55,869 nt of DNA from Candidatus Woesearchaeota archaeon (lineage in GTDB: Archaea > Nanobdellota > Nanobdellia > Woesearchaeales > SM23-78). The stretch is taken from assembly GCA_016933095.1 (NCBI GenBank), contig JAFGBP010000069.1, forward strand, positions 1 through 55,869, written 5' to 3'. The notes below the pieces were generated by a model. It was not told the DNA's origin. It saw nothing but the letters and a program-made list of their open reading frames with translations, and ran no database searches. This document shows positions 30,932-39,647 of this stretch, in pieces (position 1 is the stretch's first letter; each line of letters starts with the position of its first letter). The translations under genes were made by a program, and so were the position numbers.

Positions 30932-32194
30932 ATGTTAGAAACAAAGGTTAGCAAAGCAAACACTTCTAGATTAAGACGACTGATAGGCGCAACAGTAATC
31001 GGAGCAGCAACGCTCCTCGGAGGCGCACTCTACGCAACGCCAGCAAACGCAGCAGAAGCTGCGAAAGACACGAAGCCTGCAGTCAGCCATTACGTTATCC
31101 CAAGGGTGTGCGCACAGGTCAACAACGCAGAAGGAAAGCCAGTCAGAGAATACTCATTCGTCAAGCCAGGAAGCAGCCTGTCGATGACTGAAGATGAGAG
31201 TCTTAAGCTGTGTGATGAGTACGAATTAAGAGCAGTCGACCAGAACGGCATCGGGCCAGACCTGAAGCTGGACGCCTTGATCAATGATTCAGAAGGAAAT
31301 CCTGTTGAAGACAAGACTCCGAACCCTAACAAGTCCAAGAGAGCATTCGACTTCCCGATCAACCCGCGAGCAGACGGACTCGAGCCAGGAAAGTACACGC
31401 TTCACTTCCATGGCGAACAGGGACGAGCCTCCAAAGCAGACGTCGAGACAGAACTGACAATACTGCCGGGAGAGAAACCAGCAGCGCCTGCTTGCTCGAC
31501 AGATCCTGAAGTCATAGTGGATTCGGCGCCATGCCCTTCAGAGAAAATCACGGAGTTCAAAGCGTATCCTGTTCCATATCCGGTCCCGGTCCCTGTACCT
31601 GGAAAGGCAGCAGTATTCCTGGATTACAAGAGGGATGGATTCGTCCATGAGGGATCATTAACAGTCCTTAAAGTCGGCGAGAAGTGGAGTTACGGCTTCG
31701 GAGTCGCCGCTGGAGTGGGCCATAAGGATATTGATCGCAGGTTCCAGGGCGACTTGGGAGTCGATACTGGAAGACAGGTGCTTGACTTGGAGTCATTCTA
31801 TGGTTCAGGGGTTGATGTTATCCGCGGAGATGCAATCTTCCAGTTGATGAGAAGGGTCAACGGCAGGGTGCACGTCGGAGGCAGATTAGGTGTCGGCGGT
31901 ATGCAGCTCAGCGCAGCCAACAAGACTTACCAGACAGCCAGAGATCATGTAACTTATGAACAGGTTAAATACCAGGAATGCGATAACGGTGTTTACAAAG
32001 TTAACGGGCTCCATGGATTGGTTGATGGTGTTCTGGAAGTCGAAGCCGTAAAGGACAAGATTAGCGTAGTGGTCAACGGCGGAGTTGGCTATAACGGCGC
32101 CAATGAGATAATCCATGAGGCTGACAACCAGCGAGTCAAGGCCATGCCAAGAGTCACCAAACGATTTGGTGTCGGTGTGAAGTGGAGATTCTAA
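30932..32194 (+). CDS. secreted two-domain protein with C-terminal barrel-like domain
   Basis: This 420-residue protein has a long signal peptide ending ANAAEA. Residues about 50-185 form an immunoglobulin-like beta domain. A short linker YPVPYPVPVPVPG leads to a ~210-residue beta-rich domain (VFLDYKRDGF, GFGVAAGVGHKD, INVIRG-like strands, VVVNGGVGYNG) ending in VKWRF. A C-terminal Phe after alternating strands is typical of bacterial outer membrane proteins. A GGGGGG run precedes the ATG. The Cys-rich gene follows after 15 nt, so they are probably co-expressed. Confidence 0.7.
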   Translation: MLETKVSKANTSRLRRLIGATVIGAATLLGGALYATPANAAEAAKDTKPAVSHYVIPRVCAQVNNAEGKPVREYSFVKPGSSLSMTEDESLKLCDEYELRAVDQNGIGPDLKLDALINDSEGNPVEDKTPNPNKSKRAFDFPINPRADGLEPGKYTLHFHGEQGRASKADVETELTILPGEKPAAPACSTDPEVIVDSAPCPSEKITEFKAYPVPYPVPVPVPGKAAVFLDYKRDGFVHEGSLTVLKVGEKWSYGFGVAAGVGHKDIDRRFQGDLGVDTGRQVLDLESFYGSGVDVIRGDAIFQLMRRVNGRVHVGGRLGVGGMQLSAANKTYQTARDHVTYEQVKYQECDNGVYKVNGLHGLVDGVLEVEAVKDKISVVVNGGVGYNGANEIIHEADNQRVKAMPRVTKRFGVGVKWRF

Positions 32195-32209
32195 CAGGGG
32201 GGATGAGGA

Positions 32210-34852
32210 ATGAAACATTTTAAGTTCAACAGGCTTTTGCTGCTTGTATTGACAATAATAACCTGCGCCAGCTTTGTCGCGGCAGTCTTGGTCTTCATGA
32301 GTCCGGACAAGACCATCAGCAACGGAGACTCTGCAGCGTTTACCTGCACGGTCGATCCGATGAGCGGCACTGCAAACTACAACATCAAGCTGACTGGTAA
32401 CGGCGTTAATAAGGTGCTTCAGTCAGGATCGGTTTCAGACAGCAGCGCCCAGAAGACTGTCAACGTTGGCCCTTCTGACTATAATGGGGTCGGGACTTAC
32501 TCAGTTACCTGCTCGGCTACAGAGATGTCTTGCGATCCTTGCTGCTGCAGTTCAGATTCTGAGTCTGCTACTTTGATCGTTACTGGCGGATCTTGCCCTG
32601 CTGACGGCTGGTATTGCACTGCTGAGGAGTGGCGCGAGTACTGGCGATATGACGCCCAGTGCCAGAAGTCTGTCATCAACACCGGCGAGCACTGCAACGA
32701 CTTTGACGGGTGCTATCCTTGGAGCAGCGGCTGCGAGGGCCGTGATTACTCCTGCAACCCGGGCGTGACAGAACTTCCTTGCGTATACACTTATTCTGAC
32801 AGGCACGAAGACTACACTGAAGCCTACATCAAGTATTGCGATGACGCGCTGGTCAAGAAGCACCAGAAGAATCATGATTATTATTGTGGAGTATTATGCG
32901 ACGACCACACTTCCTGGATAAACGACCAGGTCGTGGAGAACTGCAATGATTATGACGGGTGGTACGATACGACAGATACTCGATGGGTTGCGAACGGCGT
33001 GTGCAACGAGAAGAAGCAGAAGAAGCAGGCGTACAGGGATTACACCTGCTCTACCCCGACAGTCTCATGCACTTACGCTGTGACCGGCAACCAATGGGTG
33101 GACACTGGAGAGACTAGGTATGTCCCAGACGGTACTGTCTGCAACGATGGATTGTGGTGTACTACGCCTGATTACTGCACTGAAGGAGTGTGTGGCGGAG
33201 ATCCAAGGGACTGCAGCTACAACAGCTACTTAGAGATAGGGGTCTGTGATAACATTCCAGACAGCATACCTTACACTTGGGATTTCAGCCCCGGATTCGA
33301 GAGTGTTTGCGACGAGGTCCACGACTTGTGCACTGAATCTAACAGGACTTACACTCATACCTGCGACATTGTGAACTGCGGTGCTGAGTGCGAGAGTGAC
33401 CTTGACTGCGAAGACGGAAACCCTTACACGACAGACACTTGCCTCGCTGAATGCACTTGCGAATACGAAGGCCCGCAATGCGGAGACGGAACAGTCCAGC
33501 CTCCAGAGACTTGCGAGCTTCCAGGGACGAGCGACAACCCTTACTGCGAGCAGACAACCAGCGAGTGTAGCGGCTATCTGCTGGGCTTAAGGGACGCTTT
33601 TGGAAACTGCGACGCTGTTTGCGGCTGCACAGATGACCCATTCGACTATGCTTGCGTAGAGGGTTCTTGTGGCGCTGAGTGTGACGCTGACCTTGACTGT
33701 GAGCCTCAATGTCTTGGTAATGTGTATTATTATGGTGGAGCCTGCGACATGCAGACCACTTGCGCTTGTTTGTACGACTCTGAGGATTGCGACGTCCACG
33801 ACGGATGGTACTTGACAAACGAGACTAGGTGGGTTGCTAATGGCGTGTGTATGGAGAAAGAACAGGTAAAGCAAGAGTACAGGAATTATTATTGTGCATT
33901 GCCTGATGGCTGCGATTATGATGTGACTGACTTTTCATGGGTCGACACTGGCAACACGACAAACGTTCTTAACGGTACTGTCTGCAACGATGGTCTTTGG
34001 TGCACTACTCCTGACTATTGCACTGAAGGAGTGTGTGGTGGAGACCCAAGAGATTGCAGCTACAACAGCTACTTAGAGATAGGGGTCTGTGATAACATTC
34101 CAGACAGCATCCCTTACACTTGGGATTACAGTCCTGGGTTTGAGAGTGTTTGCGACGAGGTCCACGACTTGTGCACTGAACAGAACAGGACATATGTCCA
34201 TGAGTGCAGCATCGCTAACTGCTCAGCAGAGTGCGAAGACGACATTGATTGCGCTGATAAGGATCCTTTCACTCTTGACGTGTGCCTTGACAACTGCTCT
34301 TGCGAGTACACTTGGGTCGGCGGATGCGGCGATGGCATGTGCGAGGGTGGCGAGACTTGCTCGAATTGCCCTGCTGACTGCGGATCCTGCCCAGTAGTTA
34401 GCTCTAAGAAGAGCAGCGGCGGTGGCGGAGGCGGCGGGAACTTCATCCTGTCATCTGTTGCTTGGGATTGCGGTGAGTGGAGCCCGTGCATAAATGGGGC
34501 TGAGAGAAGGACTTGCCAGCAAGGATCCTTATCAAAAGAGGAGACTCGCGAGTGCGCTCTTCCAGAAGACAGCGGTTCTGAAGGCTCATCTGATGAGGAG
34601 AAGACAGCCTCTAGCTTTACAGTACTGGGAAGCAGCGGCGGTTCTGAGGAATCAAACGTAGAGGCCGAAAGCCTTGCCTCGAAAGAGGATACGACTGTGG
34701 TCTCTGCTTCAGACGAGGTAAAAGACATGTCAAGAGTCACTGGCTTCAGCATAAAGGACCTTGGATTGTCGGGTTTCAACCCATTCTGGCTCTTCATCCT
34801 GGTGGCAGGCCTGTTGGCTGCCTTTGCAGGATACAAGATCCTGAAGAAGTGA
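32210..34852 (+). CDS. Cys-rich membrane-anchored surface protein
   Basis: This 880-residue protein has a signal helix, an Ig-like N-terminal domain (residues 30-125), then Cys-rich repeats with DGxW, NDGLWCTTPDYC and CDEVHDLCTE words. One long unit of ~95 residues is present twice. Near the end come GDGMCEGGETCSNCPADCG, a Gly-rich stretch, a TSP1-like CGEWSPCINGAERRTC word, an acidic Ser-rich stretch, then GFSIKDL and a C-terminal membrane helix followed by KILKK. The protein is expected to be held in the membrane with the Cys-rich part outside. A smaller relative follows at 34934. Confidence 0.82.
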   Translation: MKHFKFNRLLLLVLTIITCASFVAAVLVFMSPDKTISNGDSAAFTCTVDPMSGTANYNIKLTGNGVNKVLQSGSVSDSSAQKTVNVGPSDYNGVGTYSVTCSATEMSCDPCCCSSDSESATLIVTGGSCPADGWYCTAEEWREYWRYDAQCQKSVINTGEHCNDFDGCYPWSSGCEGRDYSCNPGVTELPCVYTYSDRHEDYTEAYIKYCDDALVKKHQKNHDYYCGVLCDDHTSWINDQVVENCNDYDGWYDTTDTRWVANGVCNEKKQKKQAYRDYTCSTPTVSCTYAVTGNQWVDTGETRYVPDGTVCNDGLWCTTPDYCTEGVCGGDPRDCSYNSYLEIGVCDNIPDSIPYTWDFSPGFESVCDEVHDLCTESNRTYTHTCDIVNCGAECESDLDCEDGNPYTTDTCLAECTCEYEGPQCGDGTVQPPETCELPGTSDNPYCEQTTSECSGYLLGLRDAFGNCDAVCGCTDDPFDYACVEGSCGAECDADLDCEPQCLGNVYYYGGACDMQTTCACLYDSEDCDVHDGWYLTNETRWVANGVCMEKEQVKQEYRNYYCALPDGCDYDVTDFSWVDTGNTTNVLNGTVCNDGLWCTTPDYCTEGVCGGDPRDCSYNSYLEIGVCDNIPDSIPYTWDYSPGFESVCDEVHDLCTEQNRTYVHECSIANCSAECEDDIDCADKDPFTLDVCLDNCSCEYTWVGGCGDGMCEGGETCSNCPADCGSCPVVSSKKSSGGGGGGGNFILSSVAWDCGEWSPCINGAERRTCQQGSLSKEETRECALPEDSGSEGSSDEEKTASSFTVLGSSGGSEESNVEAESLASKEDTTVVSASDEVKDMSRVTGFSIKDLGLSGFNPFWLFILVAGLLAAFAGYKILKK
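33128..33405 (+). repeat. internal duplication, copy A
   Basis: This segment matches 33971-34248 with a shift of 843 nt (281 codons). Stretches of more than 50 nt are identical, including around 33212-33270. Near identity of third bases suggests recent duplication or gene conversion. Confidence 0.8.
33971..34248 (+). repeat. internal duplication, copy B
   Basis: This is the second copy of the segment at 33128-33405. Differences are mostly near the ends. Confidence 0.8.
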
Positions 34853-34885
34853 TAAAATCTTTTTTACAAACTTTTTCCTTATGAT
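34853..34885 (+). terminator. U-rich terminator after Cys-rich gene
   Basis: CTTTTTTAC and CTTTTTCC follow the stop. A TATA-like ATTTAAAAAT at 34901-34910 for the next gene comes after them. Confidence 0.4.
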
Positions 34886-34933
34886 TTTAGGAGTGCCAAG
34901 ATTTAAAAATAGGGGTGCTTTTCAAGCGTGAAA

Positions 34934-36049
34934 ATGGACCATTATCATTTAAAGGCTTTCTTTGCGTGGATGATGGTCTCAATAATTGTATGCGCTGCTT
35001 CTGCGATGGCAGTTGCGGATCCGTGCGACGCCAAGGATGGTTGGTATGATACTGCATTTTCAAGGCTGGTGGTGGATGGTGAGTGCATGCAGAAAGTCCA
35101 GGTCATGAGGCAGTATCGGGATTACCAGTCTATGTCGAGTTTCTGTGTCTACAGGATTACTGACATCACTTGGATCGACACATCTGATTCTGTGCCTGCG
35201 GCTGACGGAACGAGCTGTAATGACAGCTTGTGGTGCACTGTCGATGATTCTTGTTCTGGCGGCGTGTGTTTGGGTTTCCAGAGGGACTGTTCAGGCAATA
35301 GCTTTGGAGAACTCTCCTCTTGCGATAATGTCCCTGACGCCAACCCTTTCACTTTTGATTACAGCGTTGGCTTTGATAGCGTGTGCAGCGAGGCTTTGCA
35401 GGCCTGCACCCAGGAAGATAGGGTCTTCACCCATGAATGCAGCATTGCTGGCTGCAATGCTTCCTGTGAGCAGGACAGCGACTGTGATGACAATAATGCT
35501 GCAACAGCCGATACTTGCCTTGCAAACTGCTCCTGTCAATACACTGTAATAGAATCTTGCGGAGATGGTGTTTGTGGCTCTAGCGAGTCATGTTCGACTT
35601 GCCCTGCTGACTGTGGTTCTTGCCAGACAACGACCACTAAGAAGAGCAGCGGTGGAGGTGGAGGAAGCATAAGCGCTTCTGATTACTTGCCTTCGATTTG
35701 GAACTGCACCGATTGGAGCGAGTGCGTAGATGGAAATGAGAAGAGGACTTGTGAGTTGAATGGCGTCTCAAAGGAAGAATCAAGGGTTTGCTTTGAGGAA
35801 AACCAGGGCTCTTCTGATGGCGGTTCTTCCGGAACCGTTGTCTCTGAAGACTCCTCCTCGGCAGGCGTCTTGTCAGGATCAGAGCCTCTTTTGATGAACG
35901 ACACCGATTCTCAGCAGGTTGATAACTCAATAACTGGTTTTAGTATCAAGGACTTTGATGCTGGAAATTCTAACTCTCTATGGTTTGTGGTCTTGATGCT
36001 CGGGGTCATTGCGGGCTATATCGGATTGAGTATTCTCAGAAAGGAGTGA
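34934..36049 (+). CDS. Cys-rich membrane-anchored surface protein, short paralog
   Basis: This 371-residue relative of the 880-residue protein has one copy of the Cys unit (NDSLWCTVDDSC, SCDNVPDANPF, HECSIAGCNASC), the GDGVCGSSESCSTCPADCG word, a Gly-rich stretch, a TSP1-like CTDWSECVDGNEKRTC and the GFSIKD word before a C-terminal membrane helix. It lacks the Ig-like domain and the second repeat. ATG 34934 and GTG 34928 both fit the TATA spacing. It probably arose by duplication of the neighbour, or the reverse. Confidence 0.8.
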   Translation: MDHYHLKAFFAWMMVSIIVCAASAMAVADPCDAKDGWYDTAFSRLVVDGECMQKVQVMRQYRDYQSMSSFCVYRITDITWIDTSDSVPAADGTSCNDSLWCTVDDSCSGGVCLGFQRDCSGNSFGELSSCDNVPDANPFTFDYSVGFDSVCSEALQACTQEDRVFTHECSIAGCNASCEQDSDCDDNNAATADTCLANCSCQYTVIESCGDGVCGSSESCSTCPADCGSCQTTTTKKSSGGGGGSISASDYLPSIWNCTDWSECVDGNEKRTCELNGVSKEESRVCFEENQGSSDGGSSGTVVSEDSSSAGVLSGSEPLLMNDTDSQQVDNSITGFSIKDFDAGNSNSLWFVVLMLGVIAGYIGLSILRKE

Positions 36050-36071
36050 TTGGGAGGGTTTTACGGCCAGT

Positions 36072-36473
36072 TTACTCGGTTTTCTTCATTATCTCCCATA
36101 AGTTTCTTTGCCTTTGGCTCTCTTTTCTTAGCATGCCTTTTTCTCCCCAATCAATTCGCGTCTGCCATTCGTACTTCCAGGTCGGAGTGTAATCCAGCCC
36201 TATACTGACCAGTTCATCCCTGATCTGGGGGCTTCCTTTCTCTTCAGAGTATATGATGAGGCAGGGTTTGTTGAAAGGCAAATGGTCGATCTCCAAGTTT
36301 CTTTTTGGATTATACTTGGCTCGTATTATTTTGCCTTGATTCACGAGTTCGTCAATCTTGGGGAACACCTCATCGAGCTTGCTTGCGGGTGCTTCGTAGA
36401 TCAGCTTTCCGACTATTAACTGGCGGTTCTCAGGGTTAATGGACCAGATCCATGCTCCATCCTTCTTAATCAT
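36072..36473 (-). CDS. hypothetical protein
   Basis: This 133-residue soluble protein has no signal or membrane helix. It shows alternating strands and helices with the words KPCLIIYSEE and TPTWKYEWQTRIDWGEKG near the end. I do not recognise it with confidence. It faces the Cys-rich gene convergently, 22 nt away. Confidence 0.6.
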   Translation of the reverse strand: MIKKDGAWIWSINPENRQLIVGKLIYEAPASKLDEVFPKIDELVNQGKIIRAKYNPKRNLEIDHLPFNKPCLIIYSEEKGSPQIRDELVSIGLDYTPTWKYEWQTRIDWGEKGMLRKESQRQRNLWEIMKKTE

Positions 36474-36545
36474 AAGAGAAGACGTGTTGAAAATGAGCTT
36501 AAATGCTTTTTGGAAAGAATATGATGAAATAATATGAATGAATAT

Positions 36546-37391
36546 CTACCAAATCTTGCTTTTCTTCTTGCCGCTGTATTGCTCCCTTATCTGCTGCGAG
36601 AAGACTGCAAGCCCGATCCCTGCACCGAGTGCCAGGATGAATCCTATGGCGATGTATAGTGGCACGTTAGGCTTGGAAGGCTCTACAGGGTACTCTGCGT
36701 AGCCGATTATCTTGACATCGGCGCTCTTCTCCTGGGCCATTATGCTGGCTTCTTCACGCCTATTGAGCAAGTAGTCGTATATCTTCTGCTTTGCGCTCAT
36801 CTCCCGAACAAGGGCTTCATGGGCTATCCTGTCATCAATTGTGGTCGTGGAGTTGATGTTCATGCTCTGGTTCAGGAACTCCAGGTGCGCCTTGGTCATC
36901 TCGTTGAGCTCGAACTCGTAGAACGAAATCTGCTCGGTTATGAAGTTGCTGACGTCCTGGGCTTCCAAGACCTTCTCTTCGCTGCTGTAGTTGACGTAAG
37001 ACCTTGCAATTAGGTTCGCGATTGCCATTGCCTTTTCAGGGTCATATGCCTGGACTGTTATCTCTATGACGTTCGAGTCCTTCAGGATCTCGGTGTTCAC
37101 CTTGTATCCATCTACCCCTTGGGTGGTGTATACAGGACTCATGATTACTGGGCTCATTATGAGGTATGTTTGGGTCTCCAAGTCAACCTTTGGTGCAATC
37201 TTTCCAAGGACGCTGCTTATCTGGTCTCCTCCGCTTACCATGATCATGCTGCTAGTCTCATAGACTGGGGGGGTAGTCATGGTGAAGATCAGGACTAATC
37301 CGAACACCACTAGGAATCCGAGAAGTGCAGCGACCCAGTTGTCACCTACAATCTTCAGATAATCGAAAAATTCAAGTTCATCATCGCTCAT
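36546..37391 (-). CDS. Wzz-type chain-length regulator
   Basis: This 281-residue protein has a membrane helix near residues 20-40, a long external helical region of about 200 residues (DNVIEITVQAYDPEKAMAIANLI region) and a second membrane helix near 242-264. This is the Wzz/GNVR layout that sets polysaccharide chain length with a Wzy polymerase. The ATG at 37391 is chosen because a GGAGGA site precedes it at good distance; the frame extends to a TTG at 37400. The kinase domain of bacterial co-polymerases is absent. It should work with the polymerase/ligase at 47143-48456. Confidence 0.85.
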   Translation of the reverse strand: MSDDELEFFDYLKIVGDNWVAALLGFLVVFGLVLIFTMTTPPVYETSSMIMVSGGDQISSVLGKIAPKVDLETQTYLIMSPVIMSPVYTTQGVDGYKVNTEILKDSNVIEITVQAYDPEKAMAIANLIARSYVNYSSEEKVLEAQDVSNFITEQISFYEFELNEMTKAHLEFLNQSMNINSTTTIDDRIAHEALVREMSAKQKIYDYLLNRREEASIMAQEKSADVKIIGYAEYPVEPSKPNVPLYIAIGFILALGAGIGLAVFSQQIREQYSGKKKSKIW

Positions 37392-37592
37392 TGGAATCAA
37401 ATCCTCCTTTTTAAAGGCAGAAAAGCCCTTCTATTTTTATAGTTATTGAATTTTTGCCTCCTTTTAGTGAGAACTTTAGGGTTAATCCCTTGTTTGGGCC
37501 AGAACCAGCAATCCAATAGTATTCCTAGGCATCTTATGCCTGTTGTCATCCCTCTATGGGGGTTGAAAAAATATTATGAAAGAATGTTGTTA

Positions 37593-38123
37593 TTATCGCT
37601 TCCTCAGGTAAAGCATGCCGAGTGTCCCTACTATGATGGCTGCTCCCAGGGTCAGCGTGCTGAATTCCGGAACCCCACCAGTCGTTGGCGGGGTACTGGT
37701 GATGCTTGGCATCTTGCCGCAAAGCAGGATTGCGCTCAGGTCTTTGTCGACGCATACTGTTCGGTAGTCATAGACCTTGTGCGGGAGTGGGAAGCCGCTC
37801 CAATGCCATGAGTCTTTATTCTTCTCTTTCCAGCATTGCTCCCAGGCGTCAATCGTGCCCGAGGTTCCACCGGAAAAGGTCTTGATATCAGTTCCTGCCT
37901 TTGCGACTACTTTTAATGCTGCTGGGTCTGACTCCCAATCGGCGCTCTGTGCGTCTCCTGATACGTCGGTGTTGGATCCACTTCTCTCGGATTCTTTCTC
38001 CCATCCATCGTGGTATTCCCACTTGGCGACTTCAATGTACCCAGTTCCGCATTTGAATGAGCACGCGCTCGCTACGGTCACCAGTAGGAGGGCGACGATC
38101 AAATAGCTCAATATCTTCCTCAT
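37593..38123 (-). CDS. secreted protein with VPEFST sorting signal (1)
   Basis: This 176-residue protein has a signal peptide ending near ASAC, a ~120-residue Cys-containing body, and a C-terminus GGVPEFSTLTLGAA followed by a membrane helix and LRKR. This tripartite end (short motif, helix, basic tail) is the PEP-CTERM/archaeosortase type. Two relatives follow at 38155 and 38717. The likely partner enzyme is the archaeosortase at 42960. Body sequences differ between the three, so the sorting end is the conserved part. Confidence 0.85.
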   Translation of the reverse strand: MRKILSYLIVALLLVTVASACSFKCGTGYIEVAKWEYHDGWEKESERSGSNTDVSGDAQSADWESDPAALKVVAKAGTDIKTFSGGTSGTIDAWEQCWKEKNKDSWHWSGFPLPHKVYDYRTVCVDKDLSAILLCGKMPSITSTPPTTGGVPEFSTLTLGAAIIVGTLGMLYLRKR

Positions 38124-38154
38124 TGTTCCACCCTTGTGTCTTCTCCTTTTTTTT

Positions 38155-38604
38155 TTATCTTCTTCTGAGCGTGAGTATTCCTGCCGTTCCGATCACGACT
38201 GCTGCAAGAAGCGTGAATGTTGAGAACTCTGGCACTCCGTTGCCTGGGTCCTCGTCGTCACCGCCAATTGTCTGGCAGAATGTTATGTGCGAGACGTCTT
38301 GTCCGCAGCTTGTTGAGAAGTCCTTTTCTCCTGCGCTGTAGCCGCTCGTGTAGTCGGTGTATTCGCACTTGTCGCCGCTTTTGACCCTCACGACGTCTGA
38401 TGCGTTCATCCGTACTGTCCAGCTGTCTCCGTTGTCTTCGACAAGCGAGAATCCTGAGCAGCTTGGGCCTTCGGTGGCTCCGCCGCCTTCTATCTTACAT
38501 TGGAATATTAACCCGTAGTCTGCGCATTCACTGCTGGGGCTTCCTCCTGCAAGAACTGTTGTGGCCAGAATGAGTGCCATCATAATAAATACTGCTATTT
38601 TCAT
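38155..38604 (-). CDS. secreted protein with VPEFST sorting signal (2)
   Basis: This 149-residue protein has a signal peptide (MKIAVFIMMALILATTVLAG), a body with six cysteines, and the end NGVPEFSTFTLLAA plus membrane helix and LRRR. GGGGGATTG lies before the ATG, as in the next relative. It is a predicted archaeosortase substrate. Confidence 0.85.
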   Translation of the reverse strand: MKIAVFIMMALILATTVLAGGSPSSECADYGLIFQCKIEGGGATEGPSCSGFSLVEDNGDSWTVRMNASDVVRVKSGDKCEYTDYTSGYSAGEKDFSTSCGQDVSHITFCQTIGGDDEDPGNGVPEFSTFTLLAAVVIGTAGILTLRRR

Positions 38605-38716
38605 ATTACAATCCCCCGATTATTGTTCCCTCACCAGCTTTTTTTTGAAAAATATGATTGTTATTCTCTTGTTTTCGTGTGTGAAAAATGAAATACTTTA
38701 TAAGATTTTGCTTTTC

Positions 38717-39208
38717 TTAGTGCTTTCGTAGGTAGAGTACGCCTAGAAGTCCTAGTGCGACTGCTGCTCCCAGTGTGAGTGTTGAGAACTCTGGTACGCC
38801 TGCGCCTGGTCCGATAAGGTTATGGCTGCCGGTTATTCCGTCTCCTGGCGAGCTTGGTGCCCTTCCGCACATGGTGATCTTTGCGATCCCGTCTGCTTCG
38901 ACTGTTTCTGAGCTGGCGACTCCGTTGTAGTCGTGGGTCTCGTTCGCTGTTGCAACGATCACTCCTGCGATGCTTGTGCTTGAGGTCCAGTTTGCTTCTT
39001 GGTTGTCTCCTACGACGTTTGTCGTGTAGCCGCCGGCTTCGTCAATCTTGACGTAGCTGCTGCCCATGTAGTCCCATTGGGCGACTGCAAAGTCGTATCC
39101 GAGCTCTGCGCAGTCAGCGTCCATTGTTGATGGTGGAAGCTGTTGTATTGCGCTTGCGCTTGATACTATTAGCAGTGCTGCGAGGACGTAGCTTAGTATT
39201 GCTTTCAT
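38717..39208 (-). CDS. secreted protein with VPEFST sorting signal (3)
   Basis: This 163-residue protein has a signal peptide ending near SASA, a body with two cysteines and several N-x-S/T sites, and the end AGVPEFSTLTLGAA, membrane helix, LRKH. The last basic residue is His, but the Arg-Lys before it is kept. A minus-strand TATA box lies near 39261-39270 and GGGGGATTG precedes the ATG. It is probably the first gene of the three or has its own promoter. Confidence 0.85.
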   Translation of the reverse strand: MKAILSYVLAALLIVSSASAIQQLPPSTMDADCAELGYDFAVAQWDYMGSSYVKIDEAGGYTTNVVGDNQEANWTSSTSIAGVIVATANETHDYNGVASSETVEADGIAKITMCGRAPSSPGDGITGSHNLIGPGAGVPEFSTLTLGAAVALGLLGVLYLRKH

Positions 39209-39625
39209 TTTGTTTTCAATCCCCCAAAACTTAAGATTTTATGTTGTGGATGGTCCTTTCCTTTATAAAGGTTTCTTTTATTTCACTACTTCTGGATAGA
39301 GAATGACTTTCCTCCAGATTTTGGGTGACAAATCTCCAGAAATTGACCGGTTTCTTCGGAGATCTGGTTCTTTTAGTCTGACGGGCTATGTGAATCTGGT
39401 GATGCTTCTCAAGATATTCCTGCGCGGTGCTGTTTTGATATTGCAATATGGGGAGATTATTGGGGGTGGTTTGATCCTTCAAAAGAGCTAGGAAAGAATG
39501 GAACGCACCTTAAGCAATGCGTCGCGGTGGTGGCGAGAAAGCTTGCCATTATTGTTATTTTGATGTGTTGAATTGCCATGAATTATCGAAACATTTAAAT
39601 ATATTATTATCACTAGTTATTGAAT
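39209..39625. other. gene-free stretch between VPEFST genes and AbiE module
   Basis: Two short overlapping frames exist (39231-39482 minus, 39303-39491 plus), but neither has a good start context or family words. CTTTATAAAG at about 39261-39270 is a TATA box usable on the minus strand. TTTAAATATA at 39593-39602 is the TATA box of the AbiE module. Confidence 0.5.
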
Positions 39626-39647
39626 ATGTCAAAAATAAGTGATAATA
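39605..39647. promoter_or_regulatory. inverted-repeat operator at AbiE start
   Basis: TATTATCACT (39605-39614) and AGTGATAATA (39638-39647) are perfect 10-bp inverted repeats around the ATG at 39626. AbiEi proteins are known to bind inverted repeats and repress their own operon. Confidence 0.6.

Noticed and set aside
39231..39491. Two overlapping short frames in the gap before the AbiE module
   Set aside because: Neither has a promoter at fitting distance, a ribosome site or recognisable words.
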